From positions 930,001 through 994,000 of the forward strand of contig NC_009047.1 of NCBI RefSeq assembly GCF_000209165.1: 64,000 nt of DNA, written 5' to 3'. The notes under the pieces are model-generated. The model searched no databases. It was not told the DNA's origin and was given only the letters and a program-made list of their open reading frames with translations. The DNA comes from Scheffersomyces stipitis CBS 6054. Lineage: Eukaryota; Ascomycota; Pichiomycetes; Serinales; Debaryomycetaceae. This document shows, in pieces, positions 19,525 to 28,086 of this stretch. A program made the translations under genes and the position numbers. Every line of letters begins with the position of its first letter. The stretch's first letter is position 1.

Positions 19525-20126
19525 AACTCTATACTATATATTGGTTCATTGCTGGGGCAATAATCGCTACCCTTAACGAGTGGTTCCTGAACTTTGCCTG
19601 CGGGATGCAACCCTTGCGGCGGTTTTGCGGATGCTACCAGGAAAATAACCGTTTTCCACTGGCTGGCAGTAGTAATAAACGTAGGCTTCTGTAATTTTTC
19701 ACTCATCGCTTGAATTTTCCAGATATGTCGAGCATTGAGAGTTGACTATGGAATAACTGGAATGAAAAAGGACGATTGACTATTAGAATACTATGCATGA
19801 TACTATAGCAATAATAGACACCATACCACTACCACAGTAGAAATGCGTTTACCAAGTTTTTACTTCTATACTTCATGATATCTAGTTTCGTGCTATTAGT
19901 ACATCTATGCAGAAGATCGAACGGTAGATTAATAAATTAACAGTAAAAGCAACCAAAGTATATAAGAACAAGCTATTTAGACAGTTGATTTTGAATAGAA
20001 TTAAAACGACTACAGGCTTGTCATCCAGGCAAGAGCCAAAGCAGAATACATGCAGCTATAAGAACATGGCAATAAGCTTCGGTAGCAACCTCGTCAACTT
20101 CGTTAATACGAATTGTTATAGCTAAA

Positions 20127-22070
20127 TTACAACTCCATCTCGTCGGCTCCGAAAGGATTGTGGTCATCATCATCTGAAGAGTCTACAATGACATCTTCGT
20201 TATCGGAAGCTAGAGCTCGGAGATTAGAACTAGAGTTGGGTCCTCCTCCGACAATACCACCATTGGAACTAGACGACTTTAAGGTGGTTGAGGAGCCCAA
20301 ATTGCTTGAGTCATGTGGGTCATTGTTGTCGTAATCGTCGTCATCGTCTTCAAAATCTACGTCGAAGAAATCTTCATCAGAGCCTGTGATCTTCTGGTAG
20401 ATCAACTTCGCTTCACTGATGTTACCATCATAGCTCAACTCTGCAGAAGGCATGTTGGAGAAAAGAATGTCATTTTCAGCATCCGCTACGTTCTTCAAGA
20501 CGACATTGTCTTCAGCTGTGGCATGGAAGATGTTAGACAAATCGGGATTGGCATATGTCTTCTGCACATATCCTACTTTACAGACTATTTCCAACTTTTC
20601 CTTAGGCACAAAGTTTTGTAAGGATTCGCCCAACTTGAACGAGTTGACAAATACTGGAGTACCCTGTGCGCTGAGAACAAAGTCCTGGTCATCAAAGGCA
20701 CCTTCTAAGTCAGCATTGGCTTCACGTAACAAAGAGGCTTCCATTTTCTCGTAGGCGCTTTCCAAATCCTGTTTGGCACGATTCAAGTCCTGTTCACTTG
20801 TGTGACTGAACCAGATGGACTGACCCTCGGGACAAACACCGGTATTACCGTTTTGAATGATGACCTGGACGCTCTGTTCGTTGTTAGTAGGAAGCGAATG
20901 TGGAGGAAAGACCACAATTGCTGAAGAGTCCTGTTCTGCCATCCATTCCTTGCAATCCCTTCTGACTACAGTGATCAAACGAGTTATGCTGAATTGCTTG
21001 AGATTCTCGGTGACTTCATTATAATTGGATTGCAAGAACTTGGGCACTTGGGTAGGCGAAATGACTAACTTTTCGTTAATCTTTACATGACTACCGTCGT
21101 TGAATTTGGCGATCTTCAGTCTGGGGTCATAATCTACAAGGGATGTGTTCAACTTGTAAGTTGTTCCAGCGACAGCAGCACTACGACAGAAACCTTGGGA
21201 AATTTCTCCTGGTCCTCCGTACTTTGATACCATTACTGGGAAGCTACCATAGACATCGAAAGAGACCAAGAAGCGCTTGATTTTGGCCATGGCTTCTCTG
21301 GTCTCGGTGCCTTCATTGATACACAAGCCGATGGAGTACACCAACTCATTGATCTGTGGAAGCTCGAGGTTGAATTGCTTGACCAAGAAGTCTTGGACTT
21401 TGACCTTGCCGTTATCTACTAAGATCTTCTTCTTCACAGGATCCTTGTTGTCCGTGAGAATGAACTTGAGGAACTTCATTAAGTTCCGCTTGGTAATTAG
21501 CGACAACGACTTGTCGGTGAAGATGTCTTCTTTCGAAGTCTGAGTAGTGATTTTCTGGGAGAAATCGTCGTTTTCAAAGACGTGGAAGTTACTCAAGCTC
21601 TGGAACTCAAGATACTTGTACACACGAGATTTGATCAACAATGCCAACAAATCCGACTTGCAAAACATGACCTTGGGACTGAGGTCGATGCCGTAGTCTT
21701 TGGAGTTGAACTTGTTGGTCGACTTACCACCAGGAATGTAGATCTGGGCATCTTGGAAATGCTGGAGACGACCCAGATTCACTTCCATACACCACTTCTT
21801 CAACTGGTCGATGGTCAATGTCGACGACGAGTCTCCATAGTAGTTCTTGTTGTCGATATGAAGCACCTGGACACCTTGCCACGACAAAGAGGCAGCAAGG
21901 ATCGACTCTACTAGGCCCGTTCCCATGATTAAAACATCACACTGGTCGATTTTCAACGAAGGTTCCTGTGGCTTTTCCAAGCCGGCCAAATGGGGAATCA
22001 CCAGAGGGGTGTACGAGACGCTGGGTCTTCTTTCAGCCATAGATTTGCGTCTCTCAGTTCGAGACATCAT
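20127..22070 (-). CDS. MRS6: Rab escort protein (REP)
   Basis: A 647-residue GDI/REP-family protein. REP presents Rab GTPases to geranylgeranyl transferase II and delivers the prenylated Rabs to membranes; S. cerevisiae Mrs6 also binds the transcription factor Sfp1. The dinucleotide-fold-like motif CDVLIMGTGLVESILAASLS lies at 44-63, followed by HIDNKNYYGDSSSTL (71-85), the GDI/REP hallmark. A further conserved block KYGGPGEISQGFCRSAAVAG is near 283-302. The C-terminus is very acidic (DFFDVDFEDDDDDYDNND) and then Ser-rich. Length is near the 603 of S. cerevisiae Mrs6. Two adjacent in-frame ATGs open the gene; the first is used. Confidence 0.92.
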   Translation of the reverse strand: MMSRTERRKSMAERRPSVSYTPLVIPHLAGLEKPQEPSLKIDQCDVLIMGTGLVESILAASLSWQGVQVLHIDNKNYYGDSSSTLTIDQLKKWCMEVNLGRLQHFQDAQIYIPGGKSTNKFNSKDYGIDLSPKVMFCKSDLLALLIKSRVYKYLEFQSLSNFHVFENDDFSQKITTQTSKEDIFTDKSLSLITKRNLMKFLKFILTDNKDPVKKKILVDNGKVKVQDFLVKQFNLELPQINELVYSIGLCINEGTETREAMAKIKRFLVSFDVYGSFPVMVSKYGGPGEISQGFCRSAAVAGTTYKLNTSLVDYDPRLKIAKFNDGSHVKINEKLVISPTQVPKFLQSNYNEVTENLKQFSITRLITVVRRDCKEWMAEQDSSAIVVFPPHSLPTNNEQSVQVIIQNGNTGVCPEGQSIWFSHTSEQDLNRAKQDLESAYEKMEASLLREANADLEGAFDDQDFVLSAQGTPVFVNSFKLGESLQNFVPKEKLEIVCKVGYVQKTYANPDLSNIFHATAEDNVVLKNVADAENDILFSNMPSAELSYDGNISEAKLIYQKITGSDEDFFDVDFEDDDDDYDNNDPHDSSNLGSSTTLKSSSSNGGIVGGGPNSSSNLRALASDNEDVIVDSSDDDDHNPFGADEMEL

Positions 22071-23170
22071 TGTGATGGTGAGTATGGGGTGTTATATGGA
22101 TATGGGAGATATGAAAGTAATTGTGAAATGAATAAAAGTAATCCTTATCGATTGTATGTTGATAAGAATTGAATGATGAGAATGGTGTTATGAATTGCTC
22201 GTGAATTCTGTAGTGATTGCAAGGATTTCTGTAGTCTGTTGTATTTGTAATGACAATTCAGTGATAATTAGTAATAGAAATCTGTTGGTGTCGATGAAGC
22301 CGGCAAGAACTCCAGCTACGAATACAAGAATCTGTTATGAGTAATAGCCTGTTATGGGTTGTGTTTCGTAAGACTTGTGAATTGTGCTGTGCGATTGAAC
22401 TACAATTGCCCACGACTCTGGGGTAAAGCAATTGTGGAGTAAACTTGGAAACACAATGAATGCGAGTAGAACCAGATGAAGCAAGAAGTGTCTGGACTCG
22501 GTGGGTGTTGAAATTGATAGCTACAGCAGACAGACACAAGCGGCTCGTTGCTGTTCTTAGATGGTTGTCCGAATGACTATCAAAATTTTCTAGATATGAC
22601 TACGGTGACTGCCTGTGGATAAGACACGGTCTGGAATTGAGTGTTTGGTGCAGCAGGGGCAAGCTAGCAGTGGAGATAAATGGTTTGGGATACGATCGAG
22701 TGGCGGGGCGAGGAATCTGAAGAGAAAAGATGAAGAATAAGAAGAATGCTGGTAAGAAACGAAAGTCCAGCGATTTCCAGAATCCACACCGAAAGCCTAT
22801 TATTATTAAATTAGTGATTGTGGGCTCCGCAGAAAGAAAATTTTTTCGTGGCGCGTGGAACATACCGGATAAGCGTGGATTGATAGGGTGGAGCATGGAG
22901 ATAGGAGAGTAAGACTGGGCCAGTACTCTTCTGAACGAAGCATATAGGAGACCGAATTGACCTCGAGAATGACTACAAGAGCAAGAACTGTGCGATGTGA
23001 TTTGCTCGGTGAAAAAAGAGAATTTCCGACCAGAGTACTGATGGAATTACGGAGTCCTCTGGCAATTATGACTCTATTACGCATACGCTAAATGCCTACA
23101 GCTTTGCGACAACGGAACAATGGCACAAGTGCCAGTAGCAGTTGTATGGCAGTTTACGGCAGTTATATGA

Positions 23171-23290
23171 CAGCTTTTGACAGCTTTTGACAGCTACACA
23201 GCAATTTCTAGCCAGATATAGAGCAGCTATATAGGAGGTTCGGGCTTGGAGTTGGTCAGATAGAGCCAGATAGAGCCAGAGCCAGACAGA
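23171..23290. repeat. Short 10-bp-period tandem repeats
   Basis: CAGCTTTTGA occurs twice in tandem with a third partial copy (23171-23195). About 65 bp on, TAGAGCCAGA occurs twice in tandem (23261-23280) followed by GCCAGACAGA. Both have a 10-bp period. They are small and probably replication-slippage products in promoter DNA. Confidence 0.7.
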
Positions 23291-23820
23291 GCTATCTACA
23301 ATTTTGTACCAAATGTCTGTCCATCCCCTGCCCATTGTAGCCTAGACCATTTACTCCACCTCTTCTGAATCTACCAGTTCATGCCGTCTCATGATCACAC
23401 ATTTCAGCTTGCAATCGCTAATTCTTTCTCTCTTCCACTCGCTAATAGCCTTCTTTGTAGATTTTGATCTCAGTAATAGCTAATTCTCAGATCCTGTCTC
23501 ACTAAAAGTTTGGGTGTTTCTCGTAGTCTTCTTAGCGTGCAATTCCAGCCTCCTAGCTATCATTCCAACCACTATCTCTTCACCCAACGCACCTTTCCTC
23601 TTCCATTCACATGACTTCATCGCTTCCTAACCAACCGAGTTCTGCACTCCGAACGTTTCTTGGTCCATGCAGTTCTTGACTCATATAGTGGAGCTGAAAC
23701 GAGGGGTATCCTGAATCTGACAGCTGTGCTTCGAACCACGAACCGACTACTCTCTACTCTTTGCTTCTGCTGTCAACTTCAATGAAACTACCCCTACAAC
23801 TGCTACAATTTTACTCTTCG

Positions 23821-23828
23821 TCACGTGA
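23821..23828. promoter_or_regulatory. Cbf1-type palindrome upstream of MET8 (distal)
   Basis: Perfect TCACGTGA about 935 bp before the MET8 ATG, the most distal of three copies in this promoter. Confidence 0.45.
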
Positions 23829-24292
23829 GAGCAATTCTTTATCTTGCAAGACAGACTGGGTAACGACACCTGGTTTGCCCCAGTTCCCTCCTCGATATCT
23901 CTTGCTTCTGTACTACGGTTCCCTCGGGTTTCGCCAGTATCGTTTTACTTTCGTAGCTCTCGTAGACCACCAACTTCCTTAGCTAAATCTTTTGAGCTGA
24001 ATCTCTTATCTACATATGTAAACTTTCAAAAGTCTCTCAAATTCATATCCGATCTTGCATTTCTGACAGATCTGGACGCGACAACTCAACTAATAGAGGA
24101 AGAGAGGAAACCACCTCAGAGAAAAGGAGATTTAGTATCTTGAACTGAGTTTTATAAATTACAGGTTATACCCTTACTTTATTATCCTGCACACATATAC
24201 CATATAATCAAGTATAGATCCTGCACAATTCAATTCACCTTTCAAAAAACGGACTTGACCCTCATTATCAGGACTATGTTATCATGTTTGTG

Positions 24293-24300
24293 TCACGTGA
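24293..24300. promoter_or_regulatory. MET8: Cbf1-type palindrome upstream of MET8 (middle)
   Basis: Perfect TCACGTGA about 460 bp before the MET8 ATG. Cbf1 with Met4/Met28 activates sulfur-assimilation genes from this site in S. cerevisiae. Confidence 0.6.
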
Positions 24301-24657
24301 TATTTCCCAAAGTTATATAGTGACACTTTGCAATCACCGGGACTAGACTCCCACCTTTCAGCGAAGTACGTGTACGTCTGAGATAGACTCTAAAACCCTT
24401 AATTTGTTGCAAGAAATGGCTTCCAAATTTGTCGTTGACATCTTGGTCAGACTTCCTTACTAAAATTCTTGGGAAAGTATTCCTTCCCGTTTCTTCCCCT
24501 TGGGAATAGCAAATACCAGCTAAGGAAAGCAAAGAAGAGCAATCCAGATGTACCGATTGTTTGAACTCATCAGCGCTCCAGACTGTCCTTCGGCAACCCC
24601 TTGTCGTCAAAAAGTTGTTGCTGCTGGGTTCTGCCTTAATGGTCCGATTCGAGAATT

Positions 24658-24665
24658 TCACGTGA
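24658..24665. promoter_or_regulatory. MET8: Cbf1-type palindrome upstream of MET8 (proximal)
   Basis: Perfect TCACGTGA about 97 bp before the MET8 ATG, the best-placed of the three copies. Siroheme made by Met8 is the cofactor of sulfite reductase, so control by the sulfur regulon is expected. Confidence 0.65.
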
Positions 24666-24761
24666 CCCAAACGTATAATGTTGACTGTAGAGCTTTCAAA
24701 TTCAACGATGAGGTTTGCTGGTCGTTTTCTTCGATATTCTGACTGAAATCTAGTGAAGTTG

Positions 24762-25640
24762 ATGTCGTCATCAGGTTTGTCTAAGCCGAAAGCTTCGCTT
24801 CTACTTGCATGGCAAGTCCAGAATAAACACTGTCTTGTAATTGGATCTGGGGAAGTAGCCTTATCGAGAATTAACCATTTACTCAGAGCAGATGCAAAAG
24901 TCACAGTAGTGGCTGGGAAAGACGACAAGAAAGTGCATAAGGATATTTTTGAGTTAGACCAACAAGAAAAGCTCCATAAATTCATTCGTAGAGACTATCT
25001 CACGTCAGACTTGACTCTCTATGAGAATATCCATCTTAACATTGGGGACTTGGACAATATTGAGCCAACCAATTACGAGCAGATACAGAACCAGGTGTGC
25101 AATGAAGTGTTTGCTGTAGTTTGCTGCTGTATAGACGATTATGAATTGTCAACAAAAATCTATTATCAATGTAAATATTTGCGATTACCGGTGAATATTG
25201 CTGACAAGCCCCAGCTCTGTGACTTCTATTTCGGGTCTATGATTAACCAAGATAACTTGCAAATCATGGTGCTGACCAATGGGAAGTCTCCTCGATTATC
25301 CAAGCTCATAAAAGACAATATTGCAAAAGAGTTCGTCGGAATCGACCTCAACATGGCTGTAGAAAACTTGGGTATGGTTCGTACAAGACTACGTGAGCAG
25401 ATTGTCATAGACGATGACTTGGTCAGTATTGATACGAGAATGACGTGGATCAAAAACTTGACTGACATGTTCAGTCTAAAGCAATGGAGTGAGTTAGAGT
25501 TGATTCCACCAAGTTCCGCGCCCCCGTTCGATAACAGACACAAGTATGTTGACAATATTATAAAGTTCTTTCCTGATTATCCTCCTGCGGACTTTGACGA
25601 GTTCAAGAAAGTTGTTTGCACTTTGGAGGAGCAGAATTGA
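24762..25640 (+). CDS. MET8: Siroheme synthase: precorrin-2 dehydrogenase / sirohydrochlorin ferrochelatase
   Basis: The frame opens at a GTG, but the first ATG is at 24762, giving 292 residues (S. cerevisiae Met8 is 274). Met8 oxidises precorrin-2 with NAD and inserts iron to make siroheme, the cofactor of sulfite reductase. The Rossmann motif LVIGSGEVALSR is at 25-36. The catalytic region VNIADKPQLCDFYFG is at 144-158, with Asp148 matching the Asp needed for both activities. Residue 171 is a CTG codon; read as Ser it gives MVSTNGKSPR, matching the family STNG.SPR loop. It converges on PRO2 with 163 bp between stops. Three TCACGTGA sites in its promoter support Cbf1/Met4-type control. Confidence 0.93.
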   Translation: MSSSGLSKPKASLLLAWQVQNKHCLVIGSGEVALSRINHLLRADAKVTVVAGKDDKKVHKDIFELDQQEKLHKFIRRDYLTSDLTLYENIHLNIGDLDNIEPTNYEQIQNQVCNEVFAVVCCCIDDYELSTKIYYQCKYLRLPVNIADKPQLCDFYFGSMINQDNLQIMVLTNGKSPRLSKLIKDNIAKEFVGIDLNMAVENLGMVRTRLREQIVIDDDLVSIDTRMTWIKNLTDMFSLKQWSELELIPPSSAPPFDNRHKYVDNIIKFFPDYPPADFDEFKKVVCTLEEQN

Positions 25641-25803
25641 AGCATTATGACGTAAATTTATAGGATACCCTTAGTTTCGTGCAAATTTAACACTGCCATG
25701 GACGTTAAGATCTATAGTGGGCTTACATGGTCACTGAGAGTCCAAAAACTTTTAATGTATTATGACTGCATTGTCTCATGAATTAATATATATAGAATTA
25801 ATA

Positions 25804-27135
25804 CTACAACTTGACCGATTTAGGATTCAAATCCTCATGGACAAACACCTTATTTCCACCACCACCTACGTATTCTCCAACAATGTGGCCGTCTCCTCGA
25901 AGCTGGTACTGGTAGCTCATCAACCCTTCCAAGCCTACTGGACCTCTGGCATGGATCTTGTTGGTGCTGATCCCAACTTCGGTTCCGAAACCGTATCTGA
26001 AGCCATCGGCAAATCTTGTGGAAGCGTTCCAGTACACACCGGCAGAGTCCACACCCTTCATGAATTTATTAGCTTTGGCTTCGTTCTGGGTGATGATACT
26101 GTCTGTGTGTTTGGACGAATGAGTGTTTATGTGCTGAACAGCAGCGTCTACGTCGTCCACTAAAGCTACGGTGATGTCAAACGACAAGTACTCCTTATCA
26201 AAAGCGTCTTCGGCAGCATCCTGGATGTACTCAGAAGTCTGCGCTAAGATCTTTTTTACTTCTGGTGTGACATGAACAGTGACTTTAGCATCAAGAAGAG
26301 CTTGTACTAGACTTTTAATGTCTTCTTCGCTAATGTTCCTATGAAGCAACAATTGTTCTACAGCGTTGCAACCAGCTGGATAATTTGTTTTGGAGTCCAC
26401 TACTATTCTCTTGGCCTTCTGCAAGTCGAATTCGTCGTCTACGTAGATGGAGCAGATCCCGTCAGCATGGCCCAAGACTGGGATCTTGGTGTTGTCCTTG
26501 ATGTTTCGAACCAAAGCGTTGGAGCCTCTGGGAATAACCAAGTCGATGTATCTGTCCTGCAGCAAAAGATCACCTACTTCCTCGCGAGACTCGATCAACT
26601 GCACAGCCTTTGCTGGGACATCTGTGGAAGAAGCCAACGTCTCATTTACAATCTCCAGCATAACCTTGAACGTCTGATACGACTCCTTTCCACCCTTGAG
26701 AATAGCAGAATTGCCCAGTTTGATGGCAAGAGCAGCGATATTTGCAATTACTTCAGGACGTGACTCAAATATAATCAAAAGAACACCGATAGGAGCCGTG
26801 ATACGATACAAATTCAAACCTTCATCAAGCTTTCTTGCTAATGTCACCTGACCTACAGGATCGTCTAGAGCAGCAACGTCAAGGATTCCCAGTAACATGG
26901 CATCGAACTTGTCAGCATTGGAGAGATCCAATCTCTTGACAAGCGAAGCAGAAAGGTTGTGGTCTCTGGCATTCTGCATGTCTATCTTATTTGCATCCAA
27001 GATTCTCAGCTTCTGGCTCTGTAAGCCATCATGGATAGCTTTAAGAGCGGCAGACCTCTGTTCGTTGGATAAAGTTTTCAAGATGGCAAAGGCGGCATTC
27101 CCGTCCTTGGCAATGGTTTCAGCAGCACTGGTCAT
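25804..27135 (-). CDS. PRO2: Gamma-glutamyl phosphate reductase
   Basis: A 443-residue ALDH-fold enzyme catalysing the second step of proline synthesis: NADPH-dependent reduction of gamma-glutamyl phosphate to glutamate semialdehyde. Landmarks in order: FESRPEVIANIAALAIKLGN (123-142), ILKGGKES (145-152), VIPRGSNALV (200-209), and the family signature VDDEFDLQKAKRIVVDSK (232-249) followed by NYPAGCNAVE, whose Cys256 is the catalytic nucleophile. Near the end come GVDSAGVYWNASTRFADGFR and the Gly-rich GEYVGGGGNK tail. Length is within 15 residues of the S. cerevisiae enzyme. A TGACTCA (Gcn4 type) site lies 55 bp upstream of the ATG. Confidence 0.96.
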   Translation of the reverse strand: MTSAAETIAKDGNAAFAILKTLSNEQRSAALKAIHDGLQSQKLRILDANKIDMQNARDHNLSASLVKRLDLSNADKFDAMLLGILDVAALDDPVGQVTLARKLDEGLNLYRITAPIGVLLIIFESRPEVIANIAALAIKLGNSAILKGGKESYQTFKVMLEIVNETLASSTDVPAKAVQLIESREEVGDLLLQDRYIDLVIPRGSNALVRNIKDNTKIPVLGHADGICSIYVDDEFDLQKAKRIVVDSKTNYPAGCNAVEQLLLHRNISEEDIKSLVQALLDAKVTVHVTPEVKKILAQTSEYIQDAAEDAFDKEYLSFDITVALVDDVDAAVQHINTHSSKHTDSIITQNEAKANKFMKGVDSAGVYWNASTRFADGFRYGFGTEVGISTNKIHARGPVGLEGLMSYQYQLRGDGHIVGEYVGGGGNKVFVHEDLNPKSVKL

Positions 27136-27189
27136 GGGAAATGGTACGTTAATGGTGTAAAAAAGAAGTTGAGGTGATGATTAATCTGA

Positions 27190-27196
27190 TGACTCA
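27190..27196. promoter_or_regulatory. PRO2: Gcn4-type site upstream of PRO2
   Basis: TGACTCA, the core Gcn4 half-site dyad, 55-61 bp before the PRO2 ATG. Amino-acid biosynthesis genes are classic Gcn4 targets. The placement is rather close to the ATG, so transcription may start inside a very short leader. Confidence 0.6.
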
Positions 27197-27848
27197 GGTG
27201 AAAAATGTTATATGGGGACGGTTTATGCAGGATATAAGAATTAGACAATACCAAAATGAATCATCTTAGATGGTTACAGACCAATATAAAAATCACTAAA
27301 ACAGCAATAAGACCATTCAGTACAGCAATTGCCAATTGTGAAAATCGTACAAAACTTCTGACACTTTCAATTTTCAATATATTTAAGTGATTCAGTATCG
27401 AAATCTCCACCTAATACAAAAATATACGAGGTGTCAACTATAAGCAAAAAACTTATATACAGGTCTGATACGTTAGTGGTTTTGAAGGGTCCATCCATTT
27501 TGAAGAAATTTTTCTATTCATCTTTTCTGAAAAAGACATACAACTACTTTCGTCCAGTCGGATCACAGCTATAGAACTACCAAGTTGTAGATGCTGAGTC
27601 GTGACACAGAAATTGTGCATATCTGATTTCCATTAGATCTGGTGTATGCTATGCAGGATCATGGCCAGTTTGAACAGGTTGGTATATTCCCGTGAATTTC
27701 GAGAATGTCAGGATTAAAGCAGAAATCTGAATCATTCATCCTTCTGCTAGTGAGTCCATCTACTTTTAACCATCATACTAGAATACTTCTCCAGAGTCAC
27801 TGTACTCTTATATTCGTGTATATCCTGTACATACATGTGGTGACGTTG

Positions 27849-27856
27849 TCACGTGA
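27849..27856. promoter_or_regulatory. Cbf1-type palindrome upstream of DRS2
   Basis: Perfect TCACGTGA 231-238 bp before the DRS2 ATG. It is followed by a TATAAAAA at 27893-27900, about 190 bp before the ATG. Confidence 0.4.
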
Positions 27857-28086
27857 TCGAGGTGATCTAGCAAATCTACAAATATAACTATTTATAAAAA
27901 TCAAGCTAGCAATTCCTTCCTTTCAGACATCGAAAGCCAGCGAACACGAAAGTTTCGCAGTGCCAAAAGAACTCTCCAAAGCTATAATCAGCATTGGTTG
28001 ACGTGGCCGACTTCCAGCCTCATTCGACAGACAATTGTTGCTATTATTAAAACCATTGTGAACTTGCTAGCTTGTAAAGTATAAAA

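Larger units (their letters stand above)
19306..20126 (-). other. RPS12 promoter and MRS6 3' region
   Basis: 821 bp between RPS12 and MRS6, both on the minus strand. The RPS12-proximal part contains the Tbf1/Cbf1-type elements listed separately plus T-tracts. A frame running through these elements (to 19706) is not credible as a gene. The MRS6-proximal 400 bp is A/T-rich without recognisable features. Confidence 0.5.
22071..24761. other. 2.7-kb divergent intergenic region MRS6/MET8
   Basis: The longest gene-free stretch in the window. Near MRS6 it is T/G-mixed with short chance frames. At 23171-23290 there are 10-bp tandem repeats. From about 23340 to 23960 the plus strand is strikingly pyrimidine-rich, with a 99-codon frame lacking an ATG. 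Three TCACGTGA palindromes lie at 23821, 24293 and 24658, and TGACTCA at 23677. A 230-codon antisense frame overlapping MET8 (24293-24985) is judged a shadow. Confidence 0.6.
27136..28086. other. Divergent intergenic region PRO2/DRS2
   Basis: 951 bp between divergent starts. It contains the PRO2-proximal Gcn4-type site, a TCACGTGA palindrome at 27849, and a TATA element near DRS2. No gene-like frame over 60 codons is visible. Confidence 0.5.

Noticed and set aside
19484..19565. Possible tRNA on the minus strand: a T-arm-like GGTTCAAGCCC, a stem-loop with GCTTTT, and an A-box-like TAGTATAGAG
   Set aside because: The 3' acceptor TCGCGCC has no complementary 5' partner at the right distance, the anticodon-like loop has 6 nt, and the T-stem has mismatches. 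The Tbf1/Cbf1 reading explains the inverted repeats and their place in a ribosomal-protein promoter better.
19218..19706. 162-codon minus-strand frame upstream of RPS12
   Set aside because: It overlaps the RPS12 N-terminus in another phase and runs through the promoter elements; composition is not protein-like.
24293..24985. 230-codon minus-strand frame overlapping the start of MET8
   Set aside because: A third of it is antisense to conserved MET8 sequence and nothing in it looks like a known domain; consistent with a chance shadow frame.
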